Origin: Tanypteryx hageni
Taxonomy: Eukaryota > Arthropoda > Insecta > Odonata > Petaluridae
Assembly: GCA_028673005.1 (NCBI GenBank)
Contig: CM054116.1
Span: 23,103,840 to 23,167,839, forward strand
DNA: 64,000 nucleotides
Reading direction: 5' to 3'
Shown: one piece after another, positions 1 through 10,959 of the stretch
Layout: each line of letters begins with the position of its first letter
Numbering within the stretch: the first letter of the stretch is position 1
Made by a program: the position numbers and the translations under genes
The notes under the pieces: model-generated
What the model saw: only the letters and a program-made list of their open reading frames with translations
Database searches by the model: none
What the model was told of the DNA's origin: nothing

Positions 1-24
1 TGGCAACTTATTGTTGTCAATTCT

Positions 25-215
25 CATAGATTTGAATATTTCTTCGGAATACCTACTCCTTTGTAAGTCCTACAAAATATTATTCAGTGAACTGTTGAGA
101 ACTTATTTTGTTTTAGAAATTTATTATTGGCATCTCTAATTGATTTGAATATTTCTTCAGAATACTCCTTTTTAAGTCCTACGAAATATTATTCAGTGAA
201 CTCTGGAGGTACTTA
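25..215. repeat. two direct copies of a ~75-bp AT-rich repeat
   Basis: Two copies begin near 29 and 141. Each runs from a GATTTGAATATTTCTTC motif through AGTCCTAC and AAATATTATTCAGTGAAC. A third, more diverged copy lies at about 1717-1790, beyond the hAT element at 325-1698, so the array appears to have been split by that insertion. No coding potential is seen. Confidence 0.6.
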
Positions 216-324
216 TTAAAAGACTATTATTAAATATTTTCGTATCAATGATATTTGATGGAATAATTGTATTTAGAAATATTGTTTTTATGTCTGCCAG
301 TCTTCATTAGCTATTTATTTGTAA

Positions 325-1698
325 CAGGGCCGGCGAGATTATTTGCGGGGCCTAGTTCGATAGTGAGCAGGTCCTATTTATGTGTGTATCTATAACCGGT
401 GGCGCAAAAATGACGTTTTTTAAGGACAATGTTAGTTTTTTTAATAAAAAATAGTTACTGTTAAAATTAATTTTTAGCAGAAACTTGATTGTTTAAAAAT
501 CTGGTGGTATAAATGTTTATTAATGGAACATAAAACAATACCATAATGGAATATATATCAAATGTGAAATTTAGAAATTAATATAATCACACATAATTAC
601 ACAACATGAATGATCAACTATCACAGATTTTTATAAAATCACAAAATTAAATAATTTTATTAAATATATGGAAAAATATTCAATAAAAAATTTTTCTTGC
701 TCTTTTTCCTGCAATTTCTTGACAGATATCATCAAAATTTAAAATTTTTGCTGTCATTTTCTTTGGATAACATTGCAAGGGAAGTGAATCGCTCTTGACT
801 TAGTGGGAATCTTCTTTTAATTAATTAATTTTTTATAATTCTGTTTCAAAAATGAGCATTCTGCGGATGCAACTGTAACAGGTGTAGTGAAGTAATTTCT
901 GGCTAATCAACCTCTTGGATTATTACAAACAGGCATAGTGAGTAGTATTGTTAAAGCAATTGTTAAATTCGGATAAATTTCCAGAAATTTACAATAAAAG
1001 GAACTTTCAGGTTTATTTTTTAATTTAATAGAATTGATCAAATCGAAAAAAAGACAAGCAAGTGGTTTTGCCGATGAACATAAGATCACGATGCTCGAAT
1101 TGCAGAAAAAATTAAATGAAACATATATTTGTTTTGAGAGAGCGTCACAGATGAGAAGAATAAGCATTCTCACGTATGGGTGTTCTGGTTCTGTTTATGC
1201 TTAGTCTTAATTTCACACATAATGAGAGTCTTACCCACTTTTGTAGTGGAGAGGAGGGTTCGGGGATGAACCGGGAGAGAGAGAGACTGGCTGTTGCTAC
1301 TGCTCTGAGATTAACAGCACTCTACACCAGAGGTCCTAAACCTTTTGCCAACCATGAGCCACATTTAATATAAAAAGTTATCTGGAAAGCCACCTACGAA
1401 ATATACGAAAGGTAGTACATTACAAATAATACAGTGGAACCCCAATATACATATGTAATGCATACCATGAAATGTGTTCGTAAGCTGAATGTTCGTAAGT
1501 TGAATTGGTTTTTCCATTAGAAATAGAGTTAATTTTGTTAATGTGTTCCTGAATCGTTATCAAAAATCAATTTCCACGTTTGAAGAGAGGAAAAAATTGT
1601 GCTATCAATACATGAGAATTGAGCCTTGTGCGGGGTCGCTAATAAAATGCGGGGCCCTGTTCCATGGAACCGACTGACCATGCCTCATGCTGGCCCTG
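325..1698. mobile_element. hAT-superfamily element, decayed
   Basis: The ends are imperfect terminal inverted repeats: CAGGGCCGGC at 325 and, read inward from 1698, CAGGGCCAGC. The flanks are atttgtaa (317-324) and attcgtat (1699-1706), a 6/8 match that fits an aged 8-bp hAT target duplication. Inside are minus-strand remains of a hAT dimerisation domain (about 740-1173). Other transposon-end-like pieces occur near 1329 (CAGAGGTCCTAAACC) and 1432 (CAGTGGAACCCC). The element lies between copies of the repeat at 25-215 and 1717-1790. The family call rests on end type, target-site length and coding remains. Confidence 0.65.
740..1173 (-). pseudogene. hAT transposase C-terminal dimerisation domain remnant
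   Basis: Read on the minus strand, the piece contains FLEIYPNLTIALTILLTMPV. After about 45 bp of extra sequence the same block resumes as PVTVASAECSF and then SQERFTSLAML in shifted frames. This is the conserved C-terminal hAT dimerisation region seen in ZMYM1-like transposases (LLTIPVTVASAERSFS is the usual pattern). Stops and at least two frame changes make it non-functional. Only the C-terminal tail is left; no zinc finger or catalytic block was seen in the element. Confidence 0.65.
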
Positions 1699-1798
1699 AT
1701 TCGTATTTCTATACAGAGATTGAATATTTCTTCAGGATACTTCTTTGCGAGTCCTACGAAATATATCAATGAACTGTGGAGGCAATTATCAAAAGATT

Positions 1799-4590
1799 AT
1801 TATAAGGGTTGAACTTTTCTATTGAAGTCTAAATGGGGTGGGATCTACCTTTGCCACAAAATAGAAATAGCGATTTATTTACTTTTAGTGCATGCAAAAT
1901 ATGATTTCATAAAATAAATTTAAATAATTTTTTCTCTTTTTAGCTAAAGATTAAAGACATGCATCTTTCCCAGAAAATGTCCCCAAAGTCCTTCAAATAT
2001 TCACCTATTCAAATCTCTGTATCTGACTTCATTAACATAATTATTTATTTAACATGCAAAATAAACGATTATCTTCATTTCTATTTATTGGCAATAACAC
2101 TGATGTTTTCTTTCACTGTTATTCATTGATTGGCACTTCCAAGGCAACATAAATGTTTATATTTACTTGAGATAATCCAAAAAATAAAATAATTTATGTA
2201 GCAATTGATTCTGAACATGCTTGTGGTTACACGATAATGTTTGCTGTAAGTTGTTGTGCTTTTTTATGGTGTGTATCGTTTAGTGTAAGTTTGTTGTGAG
2301 ATGGCCTTTGGAAATCCTCTGTCGCAGTAATTTTCATTAGTCTCCTCCAATCGTACGTTTTATCTTCGGTTTTTGCAAAGATGATGGATCATAAGGATAT
2401 GTTCTAAGAGAGTCATTTGACTTAGAAATTTATGCAAAATTTGTTCAATTCAGAAACAAATACATCAAATTTTAATTTAATTTAATTTAATTTATTTTAT
2501 TTTTAATTTATTCCTTGCCGCTTCTTGATAGTCAATCACAATCAGGACAGACAAACTCATGCTTGCTCCATTATAGTATGATTTCATTAGGTTATATGGA
2601 AAACGAGAAATAGCTTGTAAATATACACCCATGACAGCCGATAGTAAGTTTTTACTGAATTAAGGGTAAAGCCTACTGAGTCATAATGTGAATCTCGGGC
2701 GCAAGATGCCACCGCAGTCCCTCGGATTTCGTGCACTAGCAGTTCGAATTTTGGACGTAGGGATTAGTCCTGTCGCACCAATGACGTAACAAAAGAAGGT
2801 GGAAGGGGTGGGGCAGAACCAAGATGATACCCTCTTACTTCCTCGACCTAATCAGCAAAGGAGGGGAAGTGCCCGGCACACAGGGAAAATATTCTCTGGC
2901 GATTGAATGCGCCTGTCAACCTCACCCTCTCCTCTAGCTCTGCCGTGAGTAGGCTGACCGTATATGATAACAAAGTATTAGATTTCGGGCGGAGACATCG
3001 GCGATTGCACTCACCGCACCTCTAGGTGTGAATCCGCCACACCTTTTTTCCCCAAGACCTAGCCTAGAATAATATATAATTTTTCACTATAAATTTACAT
3101 AATTTAAATACATAATGATTAATGTAAGGATAACTTTGTAGTTTCCACAACTTTTAATATAACACGACCGGTTTCACTACGTTCGTAGTATCATCAGGTG
3201 AAAAAAATATAAATTGTTCCATATATATATATAGGGTGAAATGAGGGGGGAGAGGGAGACAGTAAGGGCTACAAAGAAAACGAATGGGAGGTAATTGGAT
3301 GAGTGGTTGGGAAAAGAAGGGGTGGAAAAGGAAGGCGAAAGCAACATAGTAGCAAACTGTTACAAAAATTACAAAAACTTGTTAAACACAAAGCCCCGCA
3401 GCCACCGTGTTACACCGGTGGGTCACGTCCCCTAAGTTAAGAATATAGTTTTCTTGCTCGTATGACCCTCAGGAAGGATTCTGATCTTTATATACGCCCA
3501 CAGATGTAGTGTAGGTTACTGTGCATAGTTTTTTTGATAAAAAAATACGTAAAACTTATAATTCTAACAAGGTTAAATAAATAACTCAACGCACTTTTGG
3601 AAAATGTTTTATTCCGGTTCAGTAAAACGTGATAGCATTACACATTTTGTTTTTATTAGATAGAAATATAATCAAAATAAAAAATTGTGCAAAAATGATG
3701 AAAATTCAATTGTTAATAAAACATACGTAATTTAATTATACACTATAATACGCTATAAAAGCGATGTCTAAATTGGCATTTTTTGTAGAATACAAATATA
3801 ACATTCTATAAAATACTGAATTTGAAAATATACTTTCGAATAGGATGCATAAATTCAACTTCTTTACACGTAATAAAACGATATATTTCAATAATGTCTT
3901 TTACAAAATGCAAATGTCATAGATACACTGAAGTACCGCTGTGATCAGTTGAAAATCTTCAAAAAAATTTCTAGAATACCATTTTCCGAATAGATTGGGA
4001 ACTCACTCGTGCAAAAGCCAAATCAAAAATGCTCGCTATTTCAGAATTTCTAAGGGTAATAAGGGAAATGGTAGAGGAGGGAATGGGGCGGCCGATGAGA
4101 AAGGAGAAGGGACGTCGGCAAATAAAAATGAAAACAATTAGAGAGTTTACAGCTGCTTGTGCTTATGGGTAAAATACTCTAATTCACTCAAATTTCGCAT
4201 GGATTTTCCCTGCCCGCCTACACATCTGGTTGGGATGCGGTGCAACCAAAACAGAAAAACAACACGCTGCAGTTTTGTATATGGTGGGTCACGAAAAATA
4301 GCATTCGACAGACATGGTATCGTAAACACATGCCTGGAGAGGGGGAAAGCTGCCGCCCTGCAAAAGACATCGGTCAACAACTCGAACTGTGACTCAACCA
4401 GAGCAGGGAGGGTCATCCTAAGCTATCTATTGTTCGGGATGTAAGGGAGAAAAAAACATCACCGGAAAATCTGCTGAGGGATCATAATGTACGAATTTTT
4501 TGACATTTCATTATATTTCTTATTTTGGAATAAATATTTATAATTTGAATAGATATTTGTGGAATACATCTAATACACATTTCTAAAATT
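1799..4590. other. non-coding repeat-rich stretch
   Basis: No gene is recognisable. 1799-2470 is AT-rich unique-looking sequence with a TTTAATTTAA run near 2470. About 2690-3060 is a GC-richer insert, and it contains GTTCGAATTTTGG, which faintly resembles a pol III B box. 3165-3200 carries the motif ACCGGTTTCACTACGTTCGT followed by ATCATCAGG, a motif I associate with dispersed arthropod repeats, and a TA run follows at about 3220. 4147-4444 is open on both strands for about 90 codons, but I recognise neither product. Confidence 0.5.
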
Positions 4591-4595
4591 GCCTG

Positions 4596-4633
4596 TATGT
4601 ATGTGTATATATATGTATGTGTATATATATATG

Positions 4634-4685
<52 letters not shown>

Positions 4686-4687
4686 GA
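4596..4687. repeat. TGTA/TA/CA compound microsatellite
   Basis: TGTATGTA-type units grade into about 45 bp of alternating TA and then a short CA run, ending directly at the left arm of the large inverted repeat. The long tyrosine/isoleucine-rich frames here are an artefact of the dinucleotide repeat. Confidence 0.9.
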
Positions 4688-4692
4688 GAGAA

Positions 4693-5393
4693 CTCTCATC
4701 GTGAGTCATCGCGGATGGACGCAAAGACTACACTGGCGCAACTCTTCCGTTTTCTCCCTTCGCCGCCAGGATCGCTTATATCCAGGGGCGAACAATGCAA
4801 TGTTTATTTCCAGCATAACTTATTAACTGTTGGAAAAAATATTATTCTTTAACTTGATAATGGATTCTTATTATCTCTATTTTCTTTCTATTTTTTTACT
4901 TTTTTCAGAAAGTATTTTAATCATCGTATTTAGGAATTTGAAAGGCTTTAAATTTGTTATATTAAAAATATAAAAAGCTAAGAAAATTTATAAAAGATAA
5001 AAGTTTACAAGTGCGAAAACTGCATAGAGATATCTGTAACCATATAGCTTGTGTGTTGGAAATAGTTTTTTGGGGCAATAGGCTTTAGCCTTAAGGCTAA
5101 AGCCTATTGCCCCAAATATTTTTAATATAACAAATTTAAAGCCTTTCAAATTCCTAAATATGATGATTAAAATACTTTCCGAAAAAGTAAAAAACTAGAA
5201 AGATAATAGAAATAATAAAAATCCATTATCAAGTTAAAGAATAATATTTTTTCCAACAGTTAATAAGTTATGCTGGAAATAAACATTGCATTGTTCGCCC
5301 CTGGATATAAGCGATCCTGGCGGCGAAGGGAGAAAACGGAAGAGTTGCGCCAGTGTAGTCTTTGCGTCCATCCGCGATGACTCACGATGAGAG
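4693..5393. repeat. 0.7 kb inverted repeat (foldback-like) with ~280-bp arms
   Basis: The left arm (4693 to about 4970) is repeated in reverse complement as the right arm (about 5116 to 5393) with only a few mismatches. Both arms contain the same block from CTCTCATCGTGAGTCATCGC onward, so identical peptides can be read inward from both ends. The spacer contains a separate perfect palindrome around 5069-5117, centred at 5092/5093 (GGCTTTAGCCTTAAGGCTAA and on). It could be a foldback transposon, or two head-to-head MITE copies. No target duplication is obvious. Confidence 0.85.
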
Positions 5394-5596
5394 AGGAGAG
5401 GGGAACTAGGGGAGGTGAATGTGACATGAGAGAGGAGTAGAGCTTTGCAAGGAGGTGCATCGCCAGCAAGCGGCAATTTGATCTCGATTGAAAGTGACAC
5501 TGTTTGAGGTGTCGTCCACGTTCATCGTTGCTCACACTTTTTGCTTTACGTTTGTATTTTTAAGATCATCATTGTAGTTTGCCGATAGCAATCGCA

Positions 5597-7171
5597 ATGG
5601 AAAATGCTGTGATGAACAGGCGTCACAGTAAAGAAGGCGGGTTGTTTTTATCGAAGAACAGGAAAAAGAAGTCGATTCTGGGTCTATGGAGATGGCAAAT
5701 TATGTGAGTTTTTAAACTGAAGTGAGCTCATGATTTGGATTTGTATCACTGTCCTTTTTCTCACCGCTTCACTTTTTCTAGGAAAGGGCGTGCTCCTGTT
5801 GAAGAACCGTCCTCCATTCAGCATGCAGAAAACATTAGTGCTGAATGTGGAAGGTAAAGGCAAATTTATTTTGATATTTTAATTTGTTTGGCAGTTAAAA
5901 ATTCTTAAGGTTTAAACAAATAGATAACTGTTTAGACATTACGGGATGAGCTAGGAAGCTGAAAATGTCAAGTTATGTACAGAGTAGTGCATTTGCACAA
6001 AAAAACATTTGAATCTCTCCATTAACATATTGCGGCAACCGTTAAAAATGTTTAAAATTTAAACAATTGGAAAAATATTATTTCACTTCTAGAAGTACTA
6101 CAACTTTAAAATTAGGCAGAAATGTGTAGCATTAGTACCCCATAATGGAGAAAGTATAAAATTCTTAAAATTGCAAAGTTTTGGGATTGTTCTAATCTAT
6201 TATTTTTACATAAGGGAAAAACGAAAATCGCTTCGGAGGTGAAATATTTAAAATTAAAAAAATATTTGTAATGATGAAATATGAAAAATGAATGTTTTTT
6301 TATGTTGAGATGATATGCTTGCAGAATGCAAGCACCAACTACTAGTATGTTATATCCTTCTCCTCCTCTGTAAGGAACGTCTATATATAATGATATCCTC
6401 CTCCTCTGTAAGGAACGTCTATATATAATGATAGTCAAATCCCGATTTAGCACTGCCGTTTGTCCAAGGCCGGATTAAGGTGGTCAAGGGCCCTGGCGCA
6501 TAATTTTTTGCAGATTCTCCCCCCACTCCACAGACAGTGTTTGGGGTCTCCATGGGGCGCTGGTGCAACTGTGCCACTGCACCCCGGTTAATCCAGCATT
6601 GTATTTGTCCATCTCTGACATTGGCATTAAAGTGGGGGTGGTGGTAAATTGAGCCATATGCTTGCTCTATGTAATCATAAGATGAAAGTTCTGTTCACTA
6701 CAATTAATGGGTGTTATGCAATGGGGGAGCTAAATCGGAGGTTTGACTTTATATATAAACTTGTATGTACTCAGATTTGATGGACTCCTATTGGGTAGAA
6801 GGAAATGTTTTTGAAATAAAAATATCCATCAAATTTGCTAATTTTTAATTATTGTTTCTCCGAAAATTCTGAAATGGATTTTTATATTTTTAATTATTGG
6901 ATTTTTTTTAAGTGGTGCATACCATAGCATACCACCAGAAAAAAAACCTGTGGATGAATACTGGATTGGAGAAACCCAAGCACCCATTTGCCATTGGCAA
7001 CTAAAAATTTCAAAGCTGCGACTATATTTTTCTGATATATATTATCAATTCAGTAGAGTTACTAAGAAGGTAACATTTTTATGTTGTATGTATGTTATAT
7101 ATGTAAGGTGTACTGATTTAAATAACCTCCGTTCTAAATCACATTGCACTGAAATCTATCCTGGTCACTGA
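5597..7171 (+). CDS. spliced gene model, unknown function
   Basis: Three exons join in one open frame. Exon 1 is 5597-5703 (ATG start, donor GTGAGT), exon 2 is 5782-5853 (acceptor TTTTTCTAG, donor GTAAAG) and exon 3 starts at 6913 (acceptor TTTTTTTAAG). Phases 2, 2, 0 match at every junction. Exon 3 either ends at the donor after 7069 (112 codons so far) or runs on to a stop at about 7171. The product starts MENAVMNRRH and has a basic patch (NRKKKS), then LGLWRWQIMKGRAPVEEPSS and later DEYWIGETQAP. I recognise no domain. It is antisense to SHMT and would sit inside an SHMT intron. A lineage-specific or transposon-derived protein is possible; the splice fit could also be chance. Confidence 0.4.
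6353..6431. repeat. tandem duplication of a ~38-bp unit
   Basis: The unit TATCCTCCTCCTCTGTAAGG plus ACGTCTATATATAATGA occurs twice in a row (6353-6393 with a 3-bp insertion, then 6394-6431). It lies within the intron of the unknown plus-strand gene. Confidence 0.85.
6465..6601. mobile_element. 137-bp hAT-like MITE
   Basis: Imperfect inverted ends (CAAGGCCGGATTAA at the left; CAATGCTGGATTAA read inward from the right) flank a short GC-rich core. The 8-bp flanks cgtttgtc and tatttgtc share six bases, TTTGTC. There is no coding capacity. Confidence 0.6.
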
Positions 7172-7372
7172 ATTTTGCAAGTGGCTCCAAGATTTGAACC
7201 AGAGAGACTGGCCAGTGTTATCTACTTCTTTTATTGCTATCCCTATATCTCCACTGCTATGAATCCACTTTTCTGTTACTTTACTCCATCAATTGTTAGT
7301 GATAGATGAAAGAATAATGAAACATTACCTGATGAAGCTGATTTTAGAAAATAATAAATAGTATTAACTTAC

Positions 7373-8811
7373 CTCTCGGAAGGTCTTGTAATCAAGCAGT
7401 CGTGAATAGGCTGATGTGCCAGCAATTATGACACGAGGACGAAACAGCTTTGCTGTATCACGTAGCTTCATATAGTCAATTATACCAGTTTTTGGATCTA
7501 AACGGTATGGCATGGATTCAAAATAAACAGAAGTAGCAGAAACTCTCTTCTGATCAGTCATGAAGCCATGAGTCAAGCTAGCACAAAAGATGAAAATATG
7601 AATGGTCAAAAATGTAACATTTTCATCTGATTTAAACTAATGACTAAGAAAAATTACTATACATAAATTAATGCTTACTTCGCACATCAACTGAAAAGTG
7701 GCAAGCATGACCACACTTTTTATTAGTAGTTCCATTTTTATGAGGGCATTCTTTGAAAAGTTATAAATCACTGAGACCTTTAAAATAATATTAAACAATA
7801 ATTTGAACTAAATACACTGACATTCTTCATGGAATTTGCAATGCATTCATAGATGATAAATGTTACCCTAACAACGTTGCGAAAAATTAGTATAATAAAT
7901 TTAATGAGAAGCAATTGCAAATTTTTTATATTTTTCTCCATGCATTATATATAACTTTTAAAAAATATCTTACTGGCCACCATCGGGAAGATCTTGGCCC
8001 ATTATTCGATCATGAGGTTTCATCAGTGCAGTATAGGCTGCAAAATTAGCTGGTGATCCCGAGTACGGCTGGACGTTGGCGCCCCACTTTTCAGGATCCA
8101 GATCAAAAGCTTCCAAAGCCCGTTTCTGGCAGAGTAATTCTATTTTGTCTATCACTTCAGTTCCTCCATAATATCTAAAAAGTTGCGATTGTATTACAAA
8201 TTTATTAATCAAATATATTGAGTCAAAGTCAATTTAAATATGATTTTTTCTGATTTTACACCGATTATGTACCTATGCAATTTCAGCATTTTTTGAACGA
8301 TTCAACTCATATTAACTGATAGAAATCAAGCGCGATGAAATACAAATAAATCATACCTCGCTCCTGGATATCCCTCGGAATACTTGTTGTTCAAACAAGA
8401 TCCTAATGCTTCGAGCGCAGATCTGCTACAGAAATTCTGTAGAAGAATACATGTCATACATAAAAATAGCTCCACAACAAAGAAGATTATTCCTTTCGAT
8501 TCCTTTATAAACTTAAAATACCTCCGATGCGATAAGCTCGAGACCTTGAACCTGTCGAGCTTTTTCGTCCTTGAGTAATGCCCACATTTCAGGGTCATCT
8601 TCAGACATCGTTTCATTACCGGTCCAAGTCGATGAAAAGGTTATACTAGAGATTTTCTAATAGAAATACAAAGTATGTAAGGAAACTATCACCGCTAAGT
8701 AATTTCTAATTCAAATAAAAAAGAAACATCAGAAAGCGTTGTTGTTGTCAAAGCAGAATTTACCTGCAACCTTTCCGTCTGGATGAACAATTTTCTAATA
8801 TTACGGATCAT
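7373..8811 (-). CDS. serine hydroxymethyltransferase, N-terminal half (5 exons)
   Basis: PLP enzyme that interconverts serine plus tetrahydrofolate with glycine plus methylene-tetrahydrofolate. The coding exons are 8764-8811, 8522-8656, 8357-8436, 7974-8174 and 7373-7577, and all junctions are GT-AG and in phase. Together they give 223 residues. Family blocks in order are [79 protein letters not shown] and [18 protein letters not shown]. The first exon encodes a basic, mitochondrial-type leader ([16 protein letters not shown]). A second ATG at 8608 (MSEDDPEMW) would give a leaderless cytosolic form. The exon 5 donor GTAAGT at 7372 is intact, but the PLP-lysine exon (TTTTHK region) and everything after it were not found in 1-7372, so the 3' half lies off the left edge or is lost. 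An in-frame ATG also exists upstream at 8919. Confidence 0.93.
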
Positions 8812-8819
8812 TTCGTTGG

Positions 8820-9844
8820 AATAGTTTAAGATAATATCCTTCAAAGATACTGTAGTGTAATTGTGAAGAAGCAGCACGTCGCTGAAAGATGTTTTCTTGA
8901 CCCTTCGATGCTGGGTCAACTGTTTACGTCACAAGATCTTTGATGTCGTGTCTGTTAGTTTTTTTTCTTTTAAATATCGAAACTACACTGATATGAGTTC
9001 AAATCATATTTTTTTAGTAATAACCCCATTGTTTTTAAAATGCAAAAATTTATGTGCAAGTTATTACTTTAAAATTTGCATCACTCTTATTGTAAGCAAA
9101 CGACAAAATATTTTAGAAAAGTAATATTTGGTAATATTACTGTTAAAATCAAGAAAATTCTATTTCTCCATAGTAGCGTTTACAATAAAATATTCGCATT
9201 GTTTGCTTGTCTTCAAGAAAAATCCATCAATCGTTATTATAAACGACAAATTTCTCTAGCTTTCCTTCGTATATTGCATATTTAGATTTTCTATATATTG
9301 AGTAACAGACGACTACGACAAGTTTGCAAATGTATGAGCCAATTAATTTTGTTATTAAAGATAATTTACCGGTATTTTTTAGTTCCTAACCTTAAGTGTA
9401 TTTCTGTATATTCGCAATAATCTCTTATTTAATAGCCTTACCTCAGAAAGATGTGTATTACATGTTATAGTATACATATTTAACACATTATTGTATTCCT
9501 ATATGTTATTATCTTCAAATTTATTGGTCGCATAAGCACAACTTCTGAGATATCTCAACCATTGAGTGTGAGTTTTCTTACCTGTTTCTCGCACAAACAG
9601 GTGGTTTCCCTTTCTCTGAAATATTAAAACTTGCAACCTAATGTTATGTATTTTTGTAAAGAATTCATTTTTATAACAGATTATAGACACTTTAACTAGG
9701 TAGGTGTCTAGGTACTTCATATTTATTTGACGTTGCTTTTTATGAACTTAAGACAGAGAAATTAAATTAACCATAAAAAGCTGCAATGCTATTATTATTA
9801 AAATTTATTTTCTGACCAATGTAAAAGTGTTATTAGTATGTCTC
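8820..9844. other. upstream region of SHMT, AT-rich, no gene seen
   Basis: This should include the SHMT 5' UTR and promoter. The frame is open from 8811 back to an ATG at 8919, so the exact 5' end of exon 1 is not fixed by a stop. 8950-9844 is AT-rich with only short chance ORFs. Confidence 0.5.
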
Positions 9845-10563
9845 CATTTCATTTCATTTATTCCATAAAAGTTGCAAATACAAGGCATTCTACAATCTTC
9901 AGGAGTCGTCAAACAAACAGTCACAACACAAAACAAGGATACACATTAGAATCATAGAAACACATTAAAAATGCATAAAGCACTGTATACAGGCATCATT
10001 TAGAGCACAAAAAACGAAAAATTATTACAAATCAAATCTGTTTTGTGTCACATTACCAAGTTCCAGCAAAAATACACATTAAAATCAGACATATTAAATA
10101 TAAAAATGCGTAAAAACACAGTATACCAACAATTTAAATAAGTTAAATTTAAATTAAATTTGCCATATGTCACATATTAAGTCTTAACAAAGTTCATATA
10201 TTCGTCAATTGTATAGAAGGGATTTTTTATTAAGAGATCAAAAATTCTGTTTTTGAATTCACTTTCAGTTTTCCCATTTTTATACTTCTGATGAAGAGTA
10301 TTATACCACATGATACCTTTATATCTGGGAAGCTTTTCATATAATTTCAGCCTGTGCTGTAAAGTAGAGAAATCATTGTTACCTCTGGTATAGTGTTTAT
10401 GTATGTCTTTGTCGTATGTTATATCTTTTACTTTAGATATATATAACAATGTTCTAAAGATTAATATTGAAGGTAGTGTCATTATTTTCATAACAGATAG
10501 GTACATTATACTATTCATCACAATGAGAAAACTCAGAAGACAGAGGGTAGAAATGAATTTCAA
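9845..10563 (-). pseudogene. 3' end of a non-LTR retrotransposon (reverse-transcriptase C-terminus)
   Basis: The minus-strand frame 10177-10563 contains LPSILIFRTLLYISKVKDI, HKHYTRGNNDFSTLQHRLKL, YEKLPRYKGIMWYN and FYTIDEYMNF. This matches the conserved region after the reverse-transcriptase domain in Jockey/CR1-like LINEs (usual patterns are HNYNTR..N and YN.LP). The RT catalytic part is missing, so the copy is 5'-truncated. 9845-10176 would be its 3' UTR, which holds two diverged copies of a ~125-bp segment (ACATTAAAAATGC at about 9960 and a similar one at about 10090). Confidence 0.65.
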
Positions 10564-10689
10564 TATCTCATGGAGGATACAGTACTCGTTACTTGATATT
10601 CAACCTAAAGGCTTCAGAATCGGAATATGTATAGTGAGAGTGCATTCTTATGCCATCTCATGCTCTCATTAACAACAAATGAACTAAAT

Positions 10690-10830
10690 CAGGGGTTTTC
10701 AAACTATCTTCTGCGAAACCTTAGGCATGCCTTAGGACAGTGGTTCTCAAACTTATTTGAGCCACGGTACACTTTCAAAGATAAAGAGGGTTTCGCAGAA
10801 CCCCAGTCTATGGAAGCCCAGTCTCATGAC
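10690..10830. repeat. fragments of hAT-type MITE ends
   Basis: CAGGGGTTTTCAAAC at about 10691 and CAGTGGTTCTCAAACTT at about 10739 are classic hAT terminal sequences in direct orientation, followed by GGGTTTCGCAGAACCCC. They look like two nested or truncated MITEs. No clear target duplication is seen. Confidence 0.5.
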
Positions 10831-10959
10831 ATGCTTTATATATTTTTAGATACGGATATTACAACCTTTTAGGGTAAAAGGAATAATTAAGAATTTAATA
10901 GTCTAAATGCAACGTGCATTTCTTTGAAGCTTTGCAAATGCGTACTCTTAGGTGCCCTA

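Noticed and set aside
2690..3060. Possible tRNA-derived SINE
   Set aside because: Only a weak B-box-like word (GTTCGAATTTTGG) and no A box or tail.
4147..4444. Two overlapping ~90-codon frames on opposite strands
   Set aside because: Both strands are open and neither shows a recognisable motif or splice context; most likely chance or an old repeat.
4589..4852. Tyrosine/isoleucine-rich frames
   Set aside because: Produced by the TA/TG microsatellite and the inverted-repeat arm, not a gene.
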